A stretch of 64,000 nucleotides of DNA, taken from Flavobacteriaceae bacterium (GTDB taxonomy: Bacteria > Bacteroidota > Bacteroidia > Flavobacteriales > Flavobacteriaceae). A model generated the notes under the pieces. The model made no database searches and was not told where the DNA came from. It saw only the letters and a program-made list of their open reading frames with translations. Position numbers and translations under genes: made by a program. Of the stretch, positions 42,793-51,250 are shown piece after piece. The DNA is taken from positions 1-64,000 of the forward strand of contig JABDNT010000052.1 of assembly GCA_013043685.1 (NCBI GenBank), written 5' to 3'. Position 1 is the stretch's first letter, and each line of letters opens with the position of its first letter.

Positions 42793-43941
42793 ATGCATCG
42801 ACTATTTCTATTCTTAGCAGTTCTGCTTTTAATTTCTTGCAAGGATATTCAGAAATCTCCTTCCATCGTCCAGGAATCGAATCATACACTGGAAGTTAAA
42901 TACGCCGAAGGTTTCGATTTTAGCAAGAAGAATAATCATACCATAATTCGGGTTTCTAATCCCTGGCCAGGTGCCGATCAGACTTTTGAATATTTATTGG
43001 GACATGCAGATTCTTCCATAGATTATGCCGGTACGGAAGAAGGTTTAGGTGTTGAGCGCATCATTGACATACCGGTAACTTCTATGGTTGTTACTTCAAC
43101 TACCCACATACCTTCATTAGATATGTTAGGTGTTACAGATCAATTGGTTGGATTTCCAAACCTGGACTATATTTCTTCGGAAAGCGCCAGGAAGCTTATT
43201 TCTGAAGGAAAAATTAAGGAATTGGGACAGAACGAATCTATTAACACGGAAGTCCTCATCGACCTTCAGCCAGATGTGGTGATTAGTTTTGCAGTGGATG
43301 GAACCAACAAGGCCGTAGAAAATATTCAACAGGCAGGAATTCCAGTCTTATACAATGCAGACTGGACAGAGAAACATCCACTGGGTAAAGCAGAATGGAT
43401 TAAATTCTTCGGTGTACTGTTTGGCAAGGAAAAAGAAGCAGACAGTATATTCAATGTCATTGAGACCGAATATTTAACAGCCAGGGCGCTGGCTAAAAAA
43501 GCAACCAGCAGGCCGTCGGTGTTAAGTGGAGCTATGTATAAAGATGTATGGTATATGCCGCAAGGTGATAGTTGGGCGGCTCGCTTTATTGCCGATGCCA
43601 ACGGTGAATACCTCTGGCAGGAGACCGAGGGGACCGGGAGCTTATCCATGAGTTTGGAATCTGTTTTAGAAAAAGGACAAAATGCCGATTTCTGGATCGG
43701 TCCCGGGCAATTTACTACAGTTGCGCAATTTAATGATGCGCACAGCGTCTATGAAGAATTCCTGGCTTTACAGAATGGAAATGTGTATACATTTACTGCT
43801 AACAAAGGAGAGACAGGAGGAATACTCTATTATGAACTTGCTCCTAACAGGCCGGATATCGTTTTAAAGGATATCATTAAAATTCTTCATCCGGACTTAC
43901 TGCCCGATCACAAACTATATTTTTTTAGCAAAGTGGAATAA
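42793..43941 (+). CDS. Metallophore/corrinoid ABC substrate-binding lipoprotein
   Basis: I start at the ATG at 42793 (MHRLFLFLAVLLLISCKDI, lipobox Cys17); the frame can be opened at a TTG 6 bp earlier. The 382-residue protein has the BtuF/FhuD-type fold: RIIDIPVTSMVVTSTTHIPS, LGVTDQLVGFPNLDY, VLIDLQPDVVISF, and the long backbone helix after GIPVLYNADWTEKHPLGKAE. Homologues bind vitamin B12, haem or ferric siderophores. Its stop overlaps the permease start (TAATG). A -7-like TATTTTTG lies at 42782-42789. No cobalamin riboswitch was recognised. Confidence 0.9.
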   Translation: MHRLFLFLAVLLLISCKDIQKSPSIVQESNHTLEVKYAEGFDFSKKNNHTIIRVSNPWPGADQTFEYLLGHADSSIDYAGTEEGLGVERIIDIPVTSMVVTSTTHIPSLDMLGVTDQLVGFPNLDYISSESARKLISEGKIKELGQNESINTEVLIDLQPDVVISFAVDGTNKAVENIQQAGIPVLYNADWTEKHPLGKAEWIKFFGVLFGKEKEADSIFNVIETEYLTARALAKKATSRPSVLSGAMYKDVWYMPQGDSWAARFIADANGEYLWQETEGTGSLSMSLESVLEKGQNADFWIGPGQFTTVAQFNDAHSVYEEFLALQNGNVYTFTANKGETGGILYYELAPNRPDIVLKDIIKILHPDLLPDHKLYFFSKVE

Positions 43942-44972
43942 TGGATACCAATAGATCATATACGGTATGGTTTATCGTGCTCTTTGCAGGACTGGTGCTA
44001 TTATTTCTTCTTAACGTAAGTCTGGGATCTGTTAAAATACCATTGGAGGATGTGCTTTCAGCACTTAGCGGAAACGGCGCTTCCAAATCATCATGGGAAT
44101 ACATTATCACCGATTACAGACTACCCAAAGCACTAACGGCGATATTGGCTGGTGGCGGATTAGCGGTTTCGGGATTATTGATGCAAACGCTTTTCAGGAA
44201 TCCTCTCGCAGGGCCCTTCGTATTGGGCCTGAGCAGCGGTGCCAGCCTGGGTGTTGCATTGCTTATTCTGGGAGCAGGTGCCTTTGGTGGATTTTTAGGA
44301 AGCCTGTTATTGAGTCAGTGGAGCCTCGTGATCGCCTCGGCCCTGGGTAGTTTCTTAGTGTTACTGGCGGTATTAGCGGTAACACTCAGAGTGAAAGATA
44401 GTATGGCAATTCTCATTATTGGACTTATGTTCGGAAGCGTAACCGCAGCTGTGGTCGCGGTCCTCTCCTATTTTAGTACAGCTGAAAAATTACAGCAATA
44501 TATATTCTGGAGTTTCGGAAGCCTGGGGAATCAGTCCTGGTCGGGTATTCTTATCCTGGCACTCTGCTGCATACTGGGAATAATTATAGCATTTGCGAGC
44601 TGCAAATCATTGAACGCCTTACTGCTTGGTGAAAATTACGCTAAAAGCATGGGGCTTCGCATAAAACGGACGACCTTACTAATTATCCTGGCAACGAGTA
44701 TCCTTGCCGGTGGGATCACGGCCTTCGCCGGCCCAATAGCATTTGTAGGATTAGCGGTTCCACATCTCACCCGGCAGTTATTCACAACCTCGAATCATTT
44801 TGTATTATTACCTGCGGTGCTGTTAAGTGGTGCGATACTGATGTTAATATGCGATACGGTAGCTCAATTACCCATGAGTGAAGAGACCTTACCCATAAAC
44901 GCGATCACCTCGCTTATTGGTGCTCCCGTAGTGATCTGGTTACTGGTAAGAAAACGTAAACTGTTATTTTAA
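43941..44972 (+). CDS. FecCD-family ABC permease
   Basis: A 343-residue polytopic protein with nine or ten membrane helices. Family motifs are DYRLPKALTAILAGGGLAVS, LMQTLFRNPLAGPFVLGLSS, the coupling loop GENYAKSMGLRIKR, and GPIAFVGLAVPHLTRQL. It moves vitamin B12, haem or iron chelates across the inner membrane. Start and stop each overlap neighbours by 1 bp, so the three genes form one operon. Confidence 0.95.
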   Translation: MDTNRSYTVWFIVLFAGLVLLFLLNVSLGSVKIPLEDVLSALSGNGASKSSWEYIITDYRLPKALTAILAGGGLAVSGLLMQTLFRNPLAGPFVLGLSSGASLGVALLILGAGAFGGFLGSLLLSQWSLVIASALGSFLVLLAVLAVTLRVKDSMAILIIGLMFGSVTAAVVAVLSYFSTAEKLQQYIFWSFGSLGNQSWSGILILALCCILGIIIAFASCKSLNALLLGENYAKSMGLRIKRTTLLIILATSILAGGITAFAGPIAFVGLAVPHLTRQLFTTSNHFVLLPAVLLSGAILMLICDTVAQLPMSEETLPINAITSLIGAPVVIWLLVRKRKLLF

Positions 44973-45766
44973 TGGCCACGGAGGGAAAACATAGCGCTAT
45001 AGCTGTCAGTGGACTCGAAATCGGGTATTTCCGTAAAAAGAAAAAGATACCCATTGTTTCCGGTATTGACTTCAGTTTGAACAGTGGAAAGTTAATCACA
45101 CTGGTAGGTGCGAATGGGATTGGGAAGTCCACTTTACTGCGAACTTTATCCGGAATGCAACCAAAATTAGATGGGAAGATACTGATCGGGGAGAAAGACC
45201 TTTCGGATTACTCCAGCCTCGAAAGGGCCACACAGCTAAGTGTTGTGCTCACAGAAGCACCGGCATCCGGGAACCTTACGGTTCGTGAGCTGATTTCTTT
45301 GGGCAGACAGCCCTATACCAATAGTTTCGGGGTACTCTCAGAAAAGGATAAGGAAATTATTCAAAATGCACTGGAGATAACCGAAACGGCTGTGCTGGAA
45401 AACCGAAAATGTTTTGAATTAAGTGACGGGCAGATGCAGCGCGTTGTCATCGCCAGGGCGTTGGCGCAGGATACTCCGATGATCATCCTGGACGAACCTA
45501 CTACCCACCTGGACCTGTATCACCGGGCCTATATTCTGAAACTCTTGAAGAAGCTTACTTCGGAAGAAGGTAAAACCGTATTGTTCTCCACACATGAAAT
45601 TGACCTCGGCATACAGTTGGCAGATGTCATGATCGTTATGTCAGAAGACGAAATTTACGTGGACGAACCCTGTAAACTTATTGAGCAAGGCCGTTTTAAT
45701 TCCTTATTTCCCGAGGATACCATACATTTTGATACGAATACCGGCCGATTTACGATTAAGAATTAA
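44972..45766 (+). CDS. ABC transporter ATPase, BtuD/FepC type
   Basis: A 264-residue ATPase. Walker A is GANGIGKST, the signature is ELSDGQMQRVVIARAL, Walker B is MIILDEPTTHLD, and the switch His lies in STHEIDLG. It energises the FecCD-type permease encoded just upstream (TAATG overlap). The substrate could be cobalamin or a ferric chelate; no TonB receptor gene is near to decide. Confidence 0.94.
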   Translation: MATEGKHSAIAVSGLEIGYFRKKKKIPIVSGIDFSLNSGKLITLVGANGIGKSTLLRTLSGMQPKLDGKILIGEKDLSDYSSLERATQLSVVLTEAPASGNLTVRELISLGRQPYTNSFGVLSEKDKEIIQNALEITETAVLENRKCFELSDGQMQRVVIARALAQDTPMIILDEPTTHLDLYHRAYILKLLKKLTSEEGKTVLFSTHEIDLGIQLADVMIVMSEDEIYVDEPCKLIEQGRFNSLFPEDTIHFDTNTGRFTIKN

Positions 45767-45767
45767 T

Positions 45768-45775
45768 TATCTTTG
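45768..45775 (+). promoter_or_regulatory. Promoter -7 box for rmuC
   Basis: TATCTTTG is an exact TAnnTTTG, 40 bp before the rmuC ATG, starting just after the stop of the ATPase gene. No -33 TTTG is at the right spacing. Confidence 0.4.
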
Positions 45776-45814
45776 AGTAACATAATCTAATTCTCTCTTT
45801 TACCAGATTTCCTC

Positions 45815-47137
45815 ATGAATGAGACCTTTCTCTTTTTATTATTAGCAGGCATCTGTTTACTTATCGGCGCCTTTATAGGTAATCTCATTGCGCGATTAAA
45901 GCAAAAAGCAGAAACCGGGAAAATGGAGGAGCGTATCGAACAATCCGACATTCAGCACGAACGCTTACAGGAACGCTTTCAAAATATACTGAACGAAAGG
46001 GAAGATATACGAAAACAAAAAGATTTTCTCAACAGTGAATTAGTGAAGCGAAATACTGAATTCGACAATCTGGAAAAGGAGAACAGAAAACAGCAGCAAG
46101 AAGTAGAGAAACTCCAGGAGAAATTCACCAAGGAATTCGAAAATCTGGCTAATAAGATCCTTGATGAAAAATCTTCCAAGTTTACCAGGCAGAACAAAGA
46201 GAACCTCGAGTTATTGCTGAATCCGCTTCAGGAGAAAATCAAAACCTTTGAAAAGAAAGTCGAGGATACCAATAAGGAAAGTGTGGGGCGACACAGTGAG
46301 CTGAAAGAGCAACTAAAACACCTGTCTGAACTAAACCGGCAAATTAGCAAAGAAGCAGACAACCTAACCAAGGCGCTGAAAGGCGACTCGAAAATGCAGG
46401 GGAACTGGGGAGAATTGATCCTAACCCGTATCCTTGAAAAATCCGGTCTGGAAATAGGCAGGGAATATACCATACAGGACAGTCATACCGATGAAAGTGG
46501 TAAGAGATTACAAACAGACGTTCTGATCCATCTCCCTGATGGCAAGAAGATGATCGTAGATAGCAAAGTTTCGCTGGTAGACTTTGAACGATTTGTTTCC
46601 GAAGAAGATGAAGATAAGAAACAATTACACCTTAAAAATCATATTGCTTCCATCAGGAAACATGTGGACGACCTCAGTGGGAAGAAATATCACTATCTCA
46701 TGGATGAAAGTCCGGATACGGTATTTATGTTCGTACCTATCGAACCTGCCTTTGCGATAGCAGCTGCGAACGAACCCAGGATATATGAGGACGCCTTTAA
46801 TAAACAGGTGGTCATAGTTACGCCGTCTACCCTGCTCGCGGCCTTACGCCTGGTAGATAACCTTTGGCAGAACGATAGGCAGACACAAAATGCACTGGCT
46901 ATTGCTAAAGAAGCAGGTGCTTTGTATGACTCTTTCACTAATCTCACCGACGAATTAATTAAGGTAGGTAAACAGATAGGGACGGTCCAGGGTACTTATG
47001 AAAGTGCTATGAAAAAACTCACGGGACGTGGTAACCTGATACGCCGGGTGGAAAACCTGAAAAAACTGGGGGCCAAGGCGAGCAAACACATCGATGAAAA
47101 ACTGCTTAAACGTGCAGAAGAAGAAGGGGAAGAATAG
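45815..47137 (+). CDS. rmuC: DNA recombination protein RmuC
   Basis: A 440-residue protein with an N-terminal membrane helix (FLFLLLAGICLLIGAFIGNL), a coiled coil of about 170 residues rich in Glu, Lys and Gln, and the RmuC nuclease-like core (MQGNWGELILTRILEKSGLE, LQTDVLIHLPDGKKMIVDSK, VSLVDFERF) with PD-(D/E)XK character (D in TDV, D-x-K in VDSK). RmuC limits inversions at short inverted repeats. The C-terminus is helical. A constant-arm hairpin repeat follows. Confidence 0.95.
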   Translation: MNETFLFLLLAGICLLIGAFIGNLIARLKQKAETGKMEERIEQSDIQHERLQERFQNILNEREDIRKQKDFLNSELVKRNTEFDNLEKENRKQQQEVEKLQEKFTKEFENLANKILDEKSSKFTRQNKENLELLLNPLQEKIKTFEKKVEDTNKESVGRHSELKEQLKHLSELNRQISKEADNLTKALKGDSKMQGNWGELILTRILEKSGLEIGREYTIQDSHTDESGKRLQTDVLIHLPDGKKMIVDSKVSLVDFERFVSEEDEDKKQLHLKNHIASIRKHVDDLSGKKYHYLMDESPDTVFMFVPIEPAFAIAAANEPRIYEDAFNKQVVIVTPSTLLAALRLVDNLWQNDRQTQNALAIAKEAGALYDSFTNLTDELIKVGKQIGTVQGTYESAMKKLTGRGNLIRRVENLKKLGAKASKHIDEKLLKRAEEEGEE

Positions 47138-47143
47138 TAAACT

Positions 47144-47186
47144 GTCAGTTCGAGTGATTCCGCAAGGCGGGATTGTATCGAGAACC
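47144..47186. repeat. Constant-arm hairpin repeat
   Basis: GTCAGTTCGAGTGA, core TTCCGC-AAG-GCGGGA, then TTGTATCGAGAACC. It sits between the convergent rmuC and DUF5777 genes. The arms agree with the copies at 14746 and 17740, but the core sequence is different. Confidence 0.8.
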
Positions 47187-47228
47187 AGTGATTCACATAT
47201 TCTTTTTTCAATAAACAATGATTGAAGT

Positions 47229-48116
47229 CTAGAATACCCTGCTCAGGTTAAATCCGAAATAAAAATCGCCGTCACTCCAGTCCCCTGCTCCACGAACAAT
47301 AAATCCGTCCTCGAACATAGGCTGTGCATTGGTAAAATGCATCTGAAATACATGTCCGCCGGTTTCAAGGTCAACCCCCACCGAAAACGGATTCTTAAAA
47401 TTTGAATTATCGTTTCGGTTCATATGAATTCCATAATCCATATTAATACTCCAACGCGTTGTTAATTTTAACCGACCTCCTACTCCAACTGCAAACTGAT
47501 CGTTTTCTTCATCAAAGTTCAGGGTAGTAACATCTGCAAGAATCATAACACTCCTGGTTGCCAGGTTTTCATGTATATAGGTTGGAGCCAGTAGCAAGGA
47601 CAACCTTTCGCTGACCTTTCTAGACAGCAGAACCTGTGATGTATAGGTGATCCGATCGCTAAATTCGAAATTCGTGTACAGATCTTCATCCAGACCTGAA
47701 TTAATTGCCAATAAATTGTAGCCCACTATGGTAAAAGGAAATCCATTTTGCTGTTGTTGAATCAACCTGTATTTCACATGTGCCCCGTATGTTTTCTGAA
47801 ATGAACTACGCGCCACACCCACATTCAACCAATCGTTCAGGCCATAGATAAATTTTAACTGAGTAACTGCCTCGTCTAAACCGAAAAGATCATCGAACCC
47901 ATTTTTTACGGTTCCGAAACGGTGCGATACAATAAAATAGAACTCTTTTTTATGAGCAAGTTTGGTAGATTCAAAATTTACGACTTTCAAACCCTTGAAT
48001 GCGGCATCCACCGTGGTATCTTCGGTTACCTCACTCTCCAACTCGTCCAGCAGATCATCCTGAGCAAAAGATATTAATGGAAATAAAAAACTTAGTATTA
48101 CTATTATCTTTTTCAT
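47229..48116 (-). CDS. DUF5777 family beta-barrel protein
   Basis: A 295-residue protein with a signal peptide (MKKIIVILSFLFPLISFA then Q). The rest is amphipathic beta strands ending in Phe (FGFNLSRVF), typical for outer-membrane barrels. DUF5777 features: FYFIVSHRFGTVKNGFDDLF, GLNDWLNVGVARS and VGVDLETGGHVFQMHFTNAQ. It is the last gene of a five-gene operon with a cupredoxin, a cytochrome, YceI and an OB-fold protein, 6 bp after the latter. It may be the outer-membrane part of that system. Confidence 0.9.
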   Translation of the reverse strand: MKKIIVILSFLFPLISFAQDDLLDELESEVTEDTTVDAAFKGLKVVNFESTKLAHKKEFYFIVSHRFGTVKNGFDDLFGLDEAVTQLKFIYGLNDWLNVGVARSSFQKTYGAHVKYRLIQQQQNGFPFTIVGYNLLAINSGLDEDLYTNFEFSDRITYTSQVLLSRKVSERLSLLLAPTYIHENLATRSVMILADVTTLNFDEENDQFAVGVGGRLKLTTRWSINMDYGIHMNRNDNSNFKNPFSVGVDLETGGHVFQMHFTNAQPMFEDGFIVRGAGDWSDGDFYFGFNLSRVF

Positions 48117-48122
48117 TTGAAG

Positions 48123-48497
48123 TTAATTTTGAATAGAACATTGATCCAGTTTTACAATCTCGAATAAGTCGTCGTAGCCAATACAACGACCCTTCACATT
48201 GATTGAATCCCCCACCCGATAGTCTGATGGTATATCCGCAAAACTGCAGGTCACCTTGCCATCAAGGGTAAGAGTGCTTTCGTCTATTTCAGAAATAACA
48301 CCTTTTACACTAACCGTAGCATTCAAAAGATCATTGGCAGCATCATTTTTAAATATTTCCGAAATGGATTCCGAACTTAATTCTGCCATGGGTTTTTCGG
48401 AAGAAATTTCCCTGTGATCCTGGTAGAGGTAGTTGTATCCGATTACTGCCAATACAACAATTCCAATAACAATCACAAGGATGGATTTCTTTTTCAT
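48123..48497 (-). CDS. Membrane-anchored OB-fold (tRNA_anti-like) protein
   Basis: A 124-residue protein with an N-terminal membrane helix (ILVIVIGIVVLAVIGYNYLY) and an OB-fold of the tRNA_anti-like type (SVKGVISEIDESTLTLDGKV, VGDSINVKGRCIGYDDLFEI). Two or three Cys (TCSF, GRC, QCS) may form a disulfide outside the cytoplasm. Despite the family name no RNA role is implied. It is 5 bp from YceI and 6 bp from DUF5777 in the same operon. Confidence 0.85.
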   Translation of the reverse strand: MKKKSILVIVIGIVVLAVIGYNYLYQDHREISSEKPMAELSSESISEIFKNDAANDLLNATVSVKGVISEIDESTLTLDGKVTCSFADIPSDYRVGDSINVKGRCIGYDDLFEIVKLDQCSIQN

Positions 48498-48502
48498 AAC
48501 TG

Positions 48503-49051
48503 TTATTTTGTGAGTGAAAATTGAGCATCGACCGTAACCTCTTCAGCGATCTTATTACTCACCACCGCAGGTATCTTAATATTAAAATCTCCAGGTTTCA
48601 TCACAAATGAAGTGGAAAGTACTATAGTACTCCCTTCTTTCCATAACTTCACGGCAGTGCTTAGTTCCTTAGTTTCACCGTGCATGGTCACGGACCCATT
48701 AATTACCAATTCCGTAGGGGAATTGGTGACAGAACTCGAATCGAAATTCTGAATGATGCCCTTGAACACAGCCTTGGGATAGGTGGAAGATTCCATATAA
48801 TTCTCATTGAAATGTTCTTCCATGAGTGCTACTTTAAACCGAAAACCCTTTACTAATGCCAGGGCTGCAAATTCACCTGTTTCAGAATTTAGTATGGCAC
48901 TTACATTTTCATTTGTGGCCTTTACTTCCTCAAAAGATGGTACTGAAGCTTCAAATGTGATCTCTCCAGTTTTAGTTTTGAGCTTTTCCTGGGCATGAGT
49001 GCTTAATGTCAGGAGCGATATCATGCTCAAGACAAAGAATATTTTTTTCAT
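48503..49051 (-). CDS. YceI family protein
   Basis: A 182-residue exported protein (signal MKKIFFVLSMISLLTLSTHA then Q) with the YceI lipocalin-like barrel: TKTGEITFEASVPSFEEVKA, EEHFNENYMESSTYPKAVFK, VTMHGETKELSTAVKLW, and FNIKIPAVVSNKIAEEVTVD. YceI proteins bind isoprenoid chains such as polyprenyl or quinone-like molecules. Here it lies between a cytochrome lipoprotein and an OB-fold protein, which suits a role with membrane isoprenoids in a redox chain, but this is inference. Confidence 0.94.
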   Translation of the reverse strand: MKKIFFVLSMISLLTLSTHAQEKLKTKTGEITFEASVPSFEEVKATNENVSAILNSETGEFAALALVKGFRFKVALMEEHFNENYMESSTYPKAVFKGIIQNFDSSSVTNSPTELVINGSVTMHGETKELSTAVKLWKEGSTIVLSTSFVMKPGDFNIKIPAVVSNKIAEEVTVDAQFSLTK

Positions 49052-49059
49052 AATTGTTT

Positions 49060-49434
49060 TTAGTTTTCTAAGAGTCCGTCTTCATTCCATTGAAACAATA
49101 GGTCGATGGTCGCCTGAGGTAGTCTCGGACCGCCCAAGGGCATAAGGCCCTGTTCACCTTCCTGTCTACTCACTCGGTCCAGCAATCCCCTTGTTTCCAC
49201 GGCACTTTTCACATTGTTATAAGTAACCAGGGGCATAGGAGCGCCATTTTGAGGAGGATTCGAATGACATTGCTGACACATATTATCGAACACAAACCTC
49301 ACATCCTCAAAGGTTACAAAGTCGGTTGGAATTTCCTGTTGCACCGGTACCAGTTCATCCAGGTCTTTGGCAGTGCAGCCATGCAAAATTAAAAGCAGGG
49401 CTGCGCCATAGACTAATGTATTAAAGGATTTCAT
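49060..49434 (-). CDS. c-type cytochrome lipoprotein
   Basis: A 124-residue lipoprotein (signal ends LILHGC, Cys20). A haem c motif C53-Q-Q-C56-H57 and a probable axial Met98 (GLMPLGGPRLP) are present, followed by a helix (QATIDLLFQWNEDGLLEN) as in small cytochrome c domains. It should be haem-loaded and face the periplasm or the cell surface. It is 8 bp after the cupredoxin gene and 8 bp before YceI. Confidence 0.85.
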   Translation of the reverse strand: MKSFNTLVYGAALLLILHGCTAKDLDELVPVQQEIPTDFVTFEDVRFVFDNMCQQCHSNPPQNGAPMPLVTYNNVKSAVETRGLLDRVSRQEGEQGLMPLGGPRLPQATIDLLFQWNEDGLLEN

Positions 49435-49442
49435 GTGAAATC

Positions 49443-50021
49443 TTATTGTATGATCACCTTGTTTGTATGGGACATATCACCTGAAGTTACCCGTACAAAG
49501 TAAATTCCGGGCTGCAATGAAGAAACTTCAAGTGTACTGAAGTTACCGTCATCGGTATTGTGCATCACACGCTGACCAGCAACATTGTACAGTGCATAGC
49601 TATCGATCCTGAACAATGAGAAGATATTTAATTGATCTTTCGCAGGGTTCGGATAAAAACTTAAGCTTTTTACAAATTTATCTTCAACGGAAAGCACTTC
49701 TTCAACGGTTACGGTCCCAAACATGGAGCCCGGGTGAACATCACATTGATAATCGTTAGTTCCAACTTCGGTGAAGGTGAAGGAGAATTCGGTACCCATT
49801 CCGGTAAGAATCGTGCTATCAAAGGTCTGCTGACTTCCGGCAAGACTGGTAACACTATGCGGCAAGGCATCGCCCCAGGTCCAACGAACTGTGTCCCCCG
49901 TTTCAACGGTAGGACTGGCAGGTGCACCATTAACTCCAATCTCCCATGTGATATCGAATGTGGTTTGAGCAGAAATGGTCAACGTGGCCATCACGGCCAT
50001 GGTAAGTAAGTACTTTTTCAT
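49443..50021 (-). CDS. Cupredoxin with T9SS C-terminal sorting domain
   Basis: A 192-residue exported protein (signal MKKYLLTMAVMATLTISA then Q). Residues 20-107 form a plastocyanin-type domain with the full type 1 copper set: H55 (LPHSV), C93, H96 and M100 (YQCDVHPGSM). Residues 115-192 are a type A T9SS tail (FYPNPAKDQLNIFS, LYNVAGQRV, GIYFVRVTSG, HTNKVIIQ). It should end up on the cell surface as an electron carrier. It heads the operon cupredoxin - cytochrome - YceI - OB-fold - DUF5777. Confidence 0.92.
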   Translation of the reverse strand: MKKYLLTMAVMATLTISAQTTFDITWEIGVNGAPASPTVETGDTVRWTWGDALPHSVTSLAGSQQTFDSTILTGMGTEFSFTFTEVGTNDYQCDVHPGSMFGTVTVEEVLSVEDKFVKSLSFYPNPAKDQLNIFSLFRIDSYALYNVAGQRVMHNTDDGNFSTLEVSSLQPGIYFVRVTSGDMSHTNKVIIQ

Positions 50022-50096
50022 AATCTTTTGTTTAAAGGTTAAAGTTGTTTTATACTAATGGAACAATTAAGAATTAAAAATCCCTACCGCGCACAT

Positions 50097-50123
50097 AAAA
50101 AAACTCCGGACAGGCCGGAGTTT
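50097..50123 (-). terminator. Terminator of the T9SS gene at 50147
   Basis: On the minus strand AAACTCCGG, loop CCTGT, CCGGAGTTT continuing into seven T. Nine perfect pairs, 24 bp after the stop of the upstream gene. Confidence 0.9.
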
Positions 50124-50146
50124 ATATTTCTCTTTTTCATTTATTA

Positions 50147-50998
50147 TTATCGTTTCACAAACTTTATCGTGCGCGAACCAGAAACGTTAGATAGCTTCAG
50201 AAAATACAGCCCTTCACTTAAATTAGAAACTTGCAGAAACTGCTCTTCTAATTCCCCTACGGAAACAAGTTGTCCCGCTACATTGAAGATCTGGTAATTA
50301 TCCATGCGGACAGTTGATTCAATATTCAGAATATCTGAAACAGGATTTGGATAGGTTACCAAATTATTGAATATATTATCATCAAAACCTATAAAGATAT
50401 CATCAGCTGTAATATTGTCAATATGCAGCACACCGGCCACTGCATCTCCGTTAAAGCCTCCGCTCTGGCTGCTTAAAATTCTAATTTGGGAAACGTCCTG
50501 CAGCACCTGCTCTACAGTACTTGCACCACTCACAATAGTCCAGTTTGCAGAATTATCAACAACTAAATCGAAAGAGGTCCAGGTTGTCTGGCTAGCGGGT
50601 AAGGTAAAGGAATTATCGGTATACATTCTCGTATTGTCTGAACCACCTTGCAAAGCGACTCTTAAAAACAGATCTTCTGTCCCTCCATTCTTAACATCCG
50701 CAGAAAATAGTCCAACGCCTGCACCTAGATAATCACCGGTCCAATCCGAATCATCATTCTGAATTACCAATTTGCTTCCTGCACCACTACCTCCCGCACT
50801 TATTTCTTCTAAAAAATTGTCATCTGCACCTAATGGGCCACCAGTGGGTATATTCGTAGGTTGGTTAGGTGATGCCGCACCGTTGGTCCATCCTTGGACG
50901 GTACCATCTTCAAAATCACTGATTTGGGGTGTTGATATCTGAGCATTTGCTGAAAAAGCGACGCAAACTGCGGCCGCCAAAAGAATAATGTTTTTCAT
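50147..50998 (-). CDS. Exported protein with T9SS C-terminal sorting domain
   Basis: I start at the ATG at 50996-50998, whose product begins with a clean signal peptide (MKNIILLAAAVCVAFSANA then Q); the longer frame adds 15 residues. The 283-residue protein has a beta-sandwich domain (residues about 25-200) with the look of a carbohydrate-binding or discoidin-like module (SDFEDGTVQGWTNGA, TWTSFDLVVDNSANWTIVSG, GVLHIDNITADD). The last 75 residues are a type A T9SS tail (VTYPNPVSDILNIESTVRM, FNVAGQLVS, GLYFLKLSN). Surface or secreted; ligand unknown. Confidence 0.88.
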   Translation of the reverse strand: MKNIILLAAAVCVAFSANAQISTPQISDFEDGTVQGWTNGAASPNQPTNIPTGGPLGADDNFLEEISAGGSGAGSKLVIQNDDSDWTGDYLGAGVGLFSADVKNGGTEDLFLRVALQGGSDNTRMYTDNSFTLPASQTTWTSFDLVVDNSANWTIVSGASTVEQVLQDVSQIRILSSQSGGFNGDAVAGVLHIDNITADDIFIGFDDNIFNNLVTYPNPVSDILNIESTVRMDNYQIFNVAGQLVSVGELEEQFLQVSNLSEGLYFLKLSNVSGSRTIKFVKR

Positions 50999-51250
50999 AA
51001 ATAAGTTTTTAAGGGTTAGGATCTTTGTTTGAATATAAAACAATTTGCTTTCTAAATATCCTACTAGGTTATTAAAAGAAAAATCTTATCAGTAAATAAT
51101 TGAGTGTGATTCAATCCTAAATTGAAGGATAATGTTGTTTCATCGAATATATCAATCATTTAATCGAAAACTTTGTAAAAATGCAGTCATCTTATTCTTA
51201 CAGGAATTATTTTTGCTACATCAAAAGTATACCCCCAAATATAGGTACAT

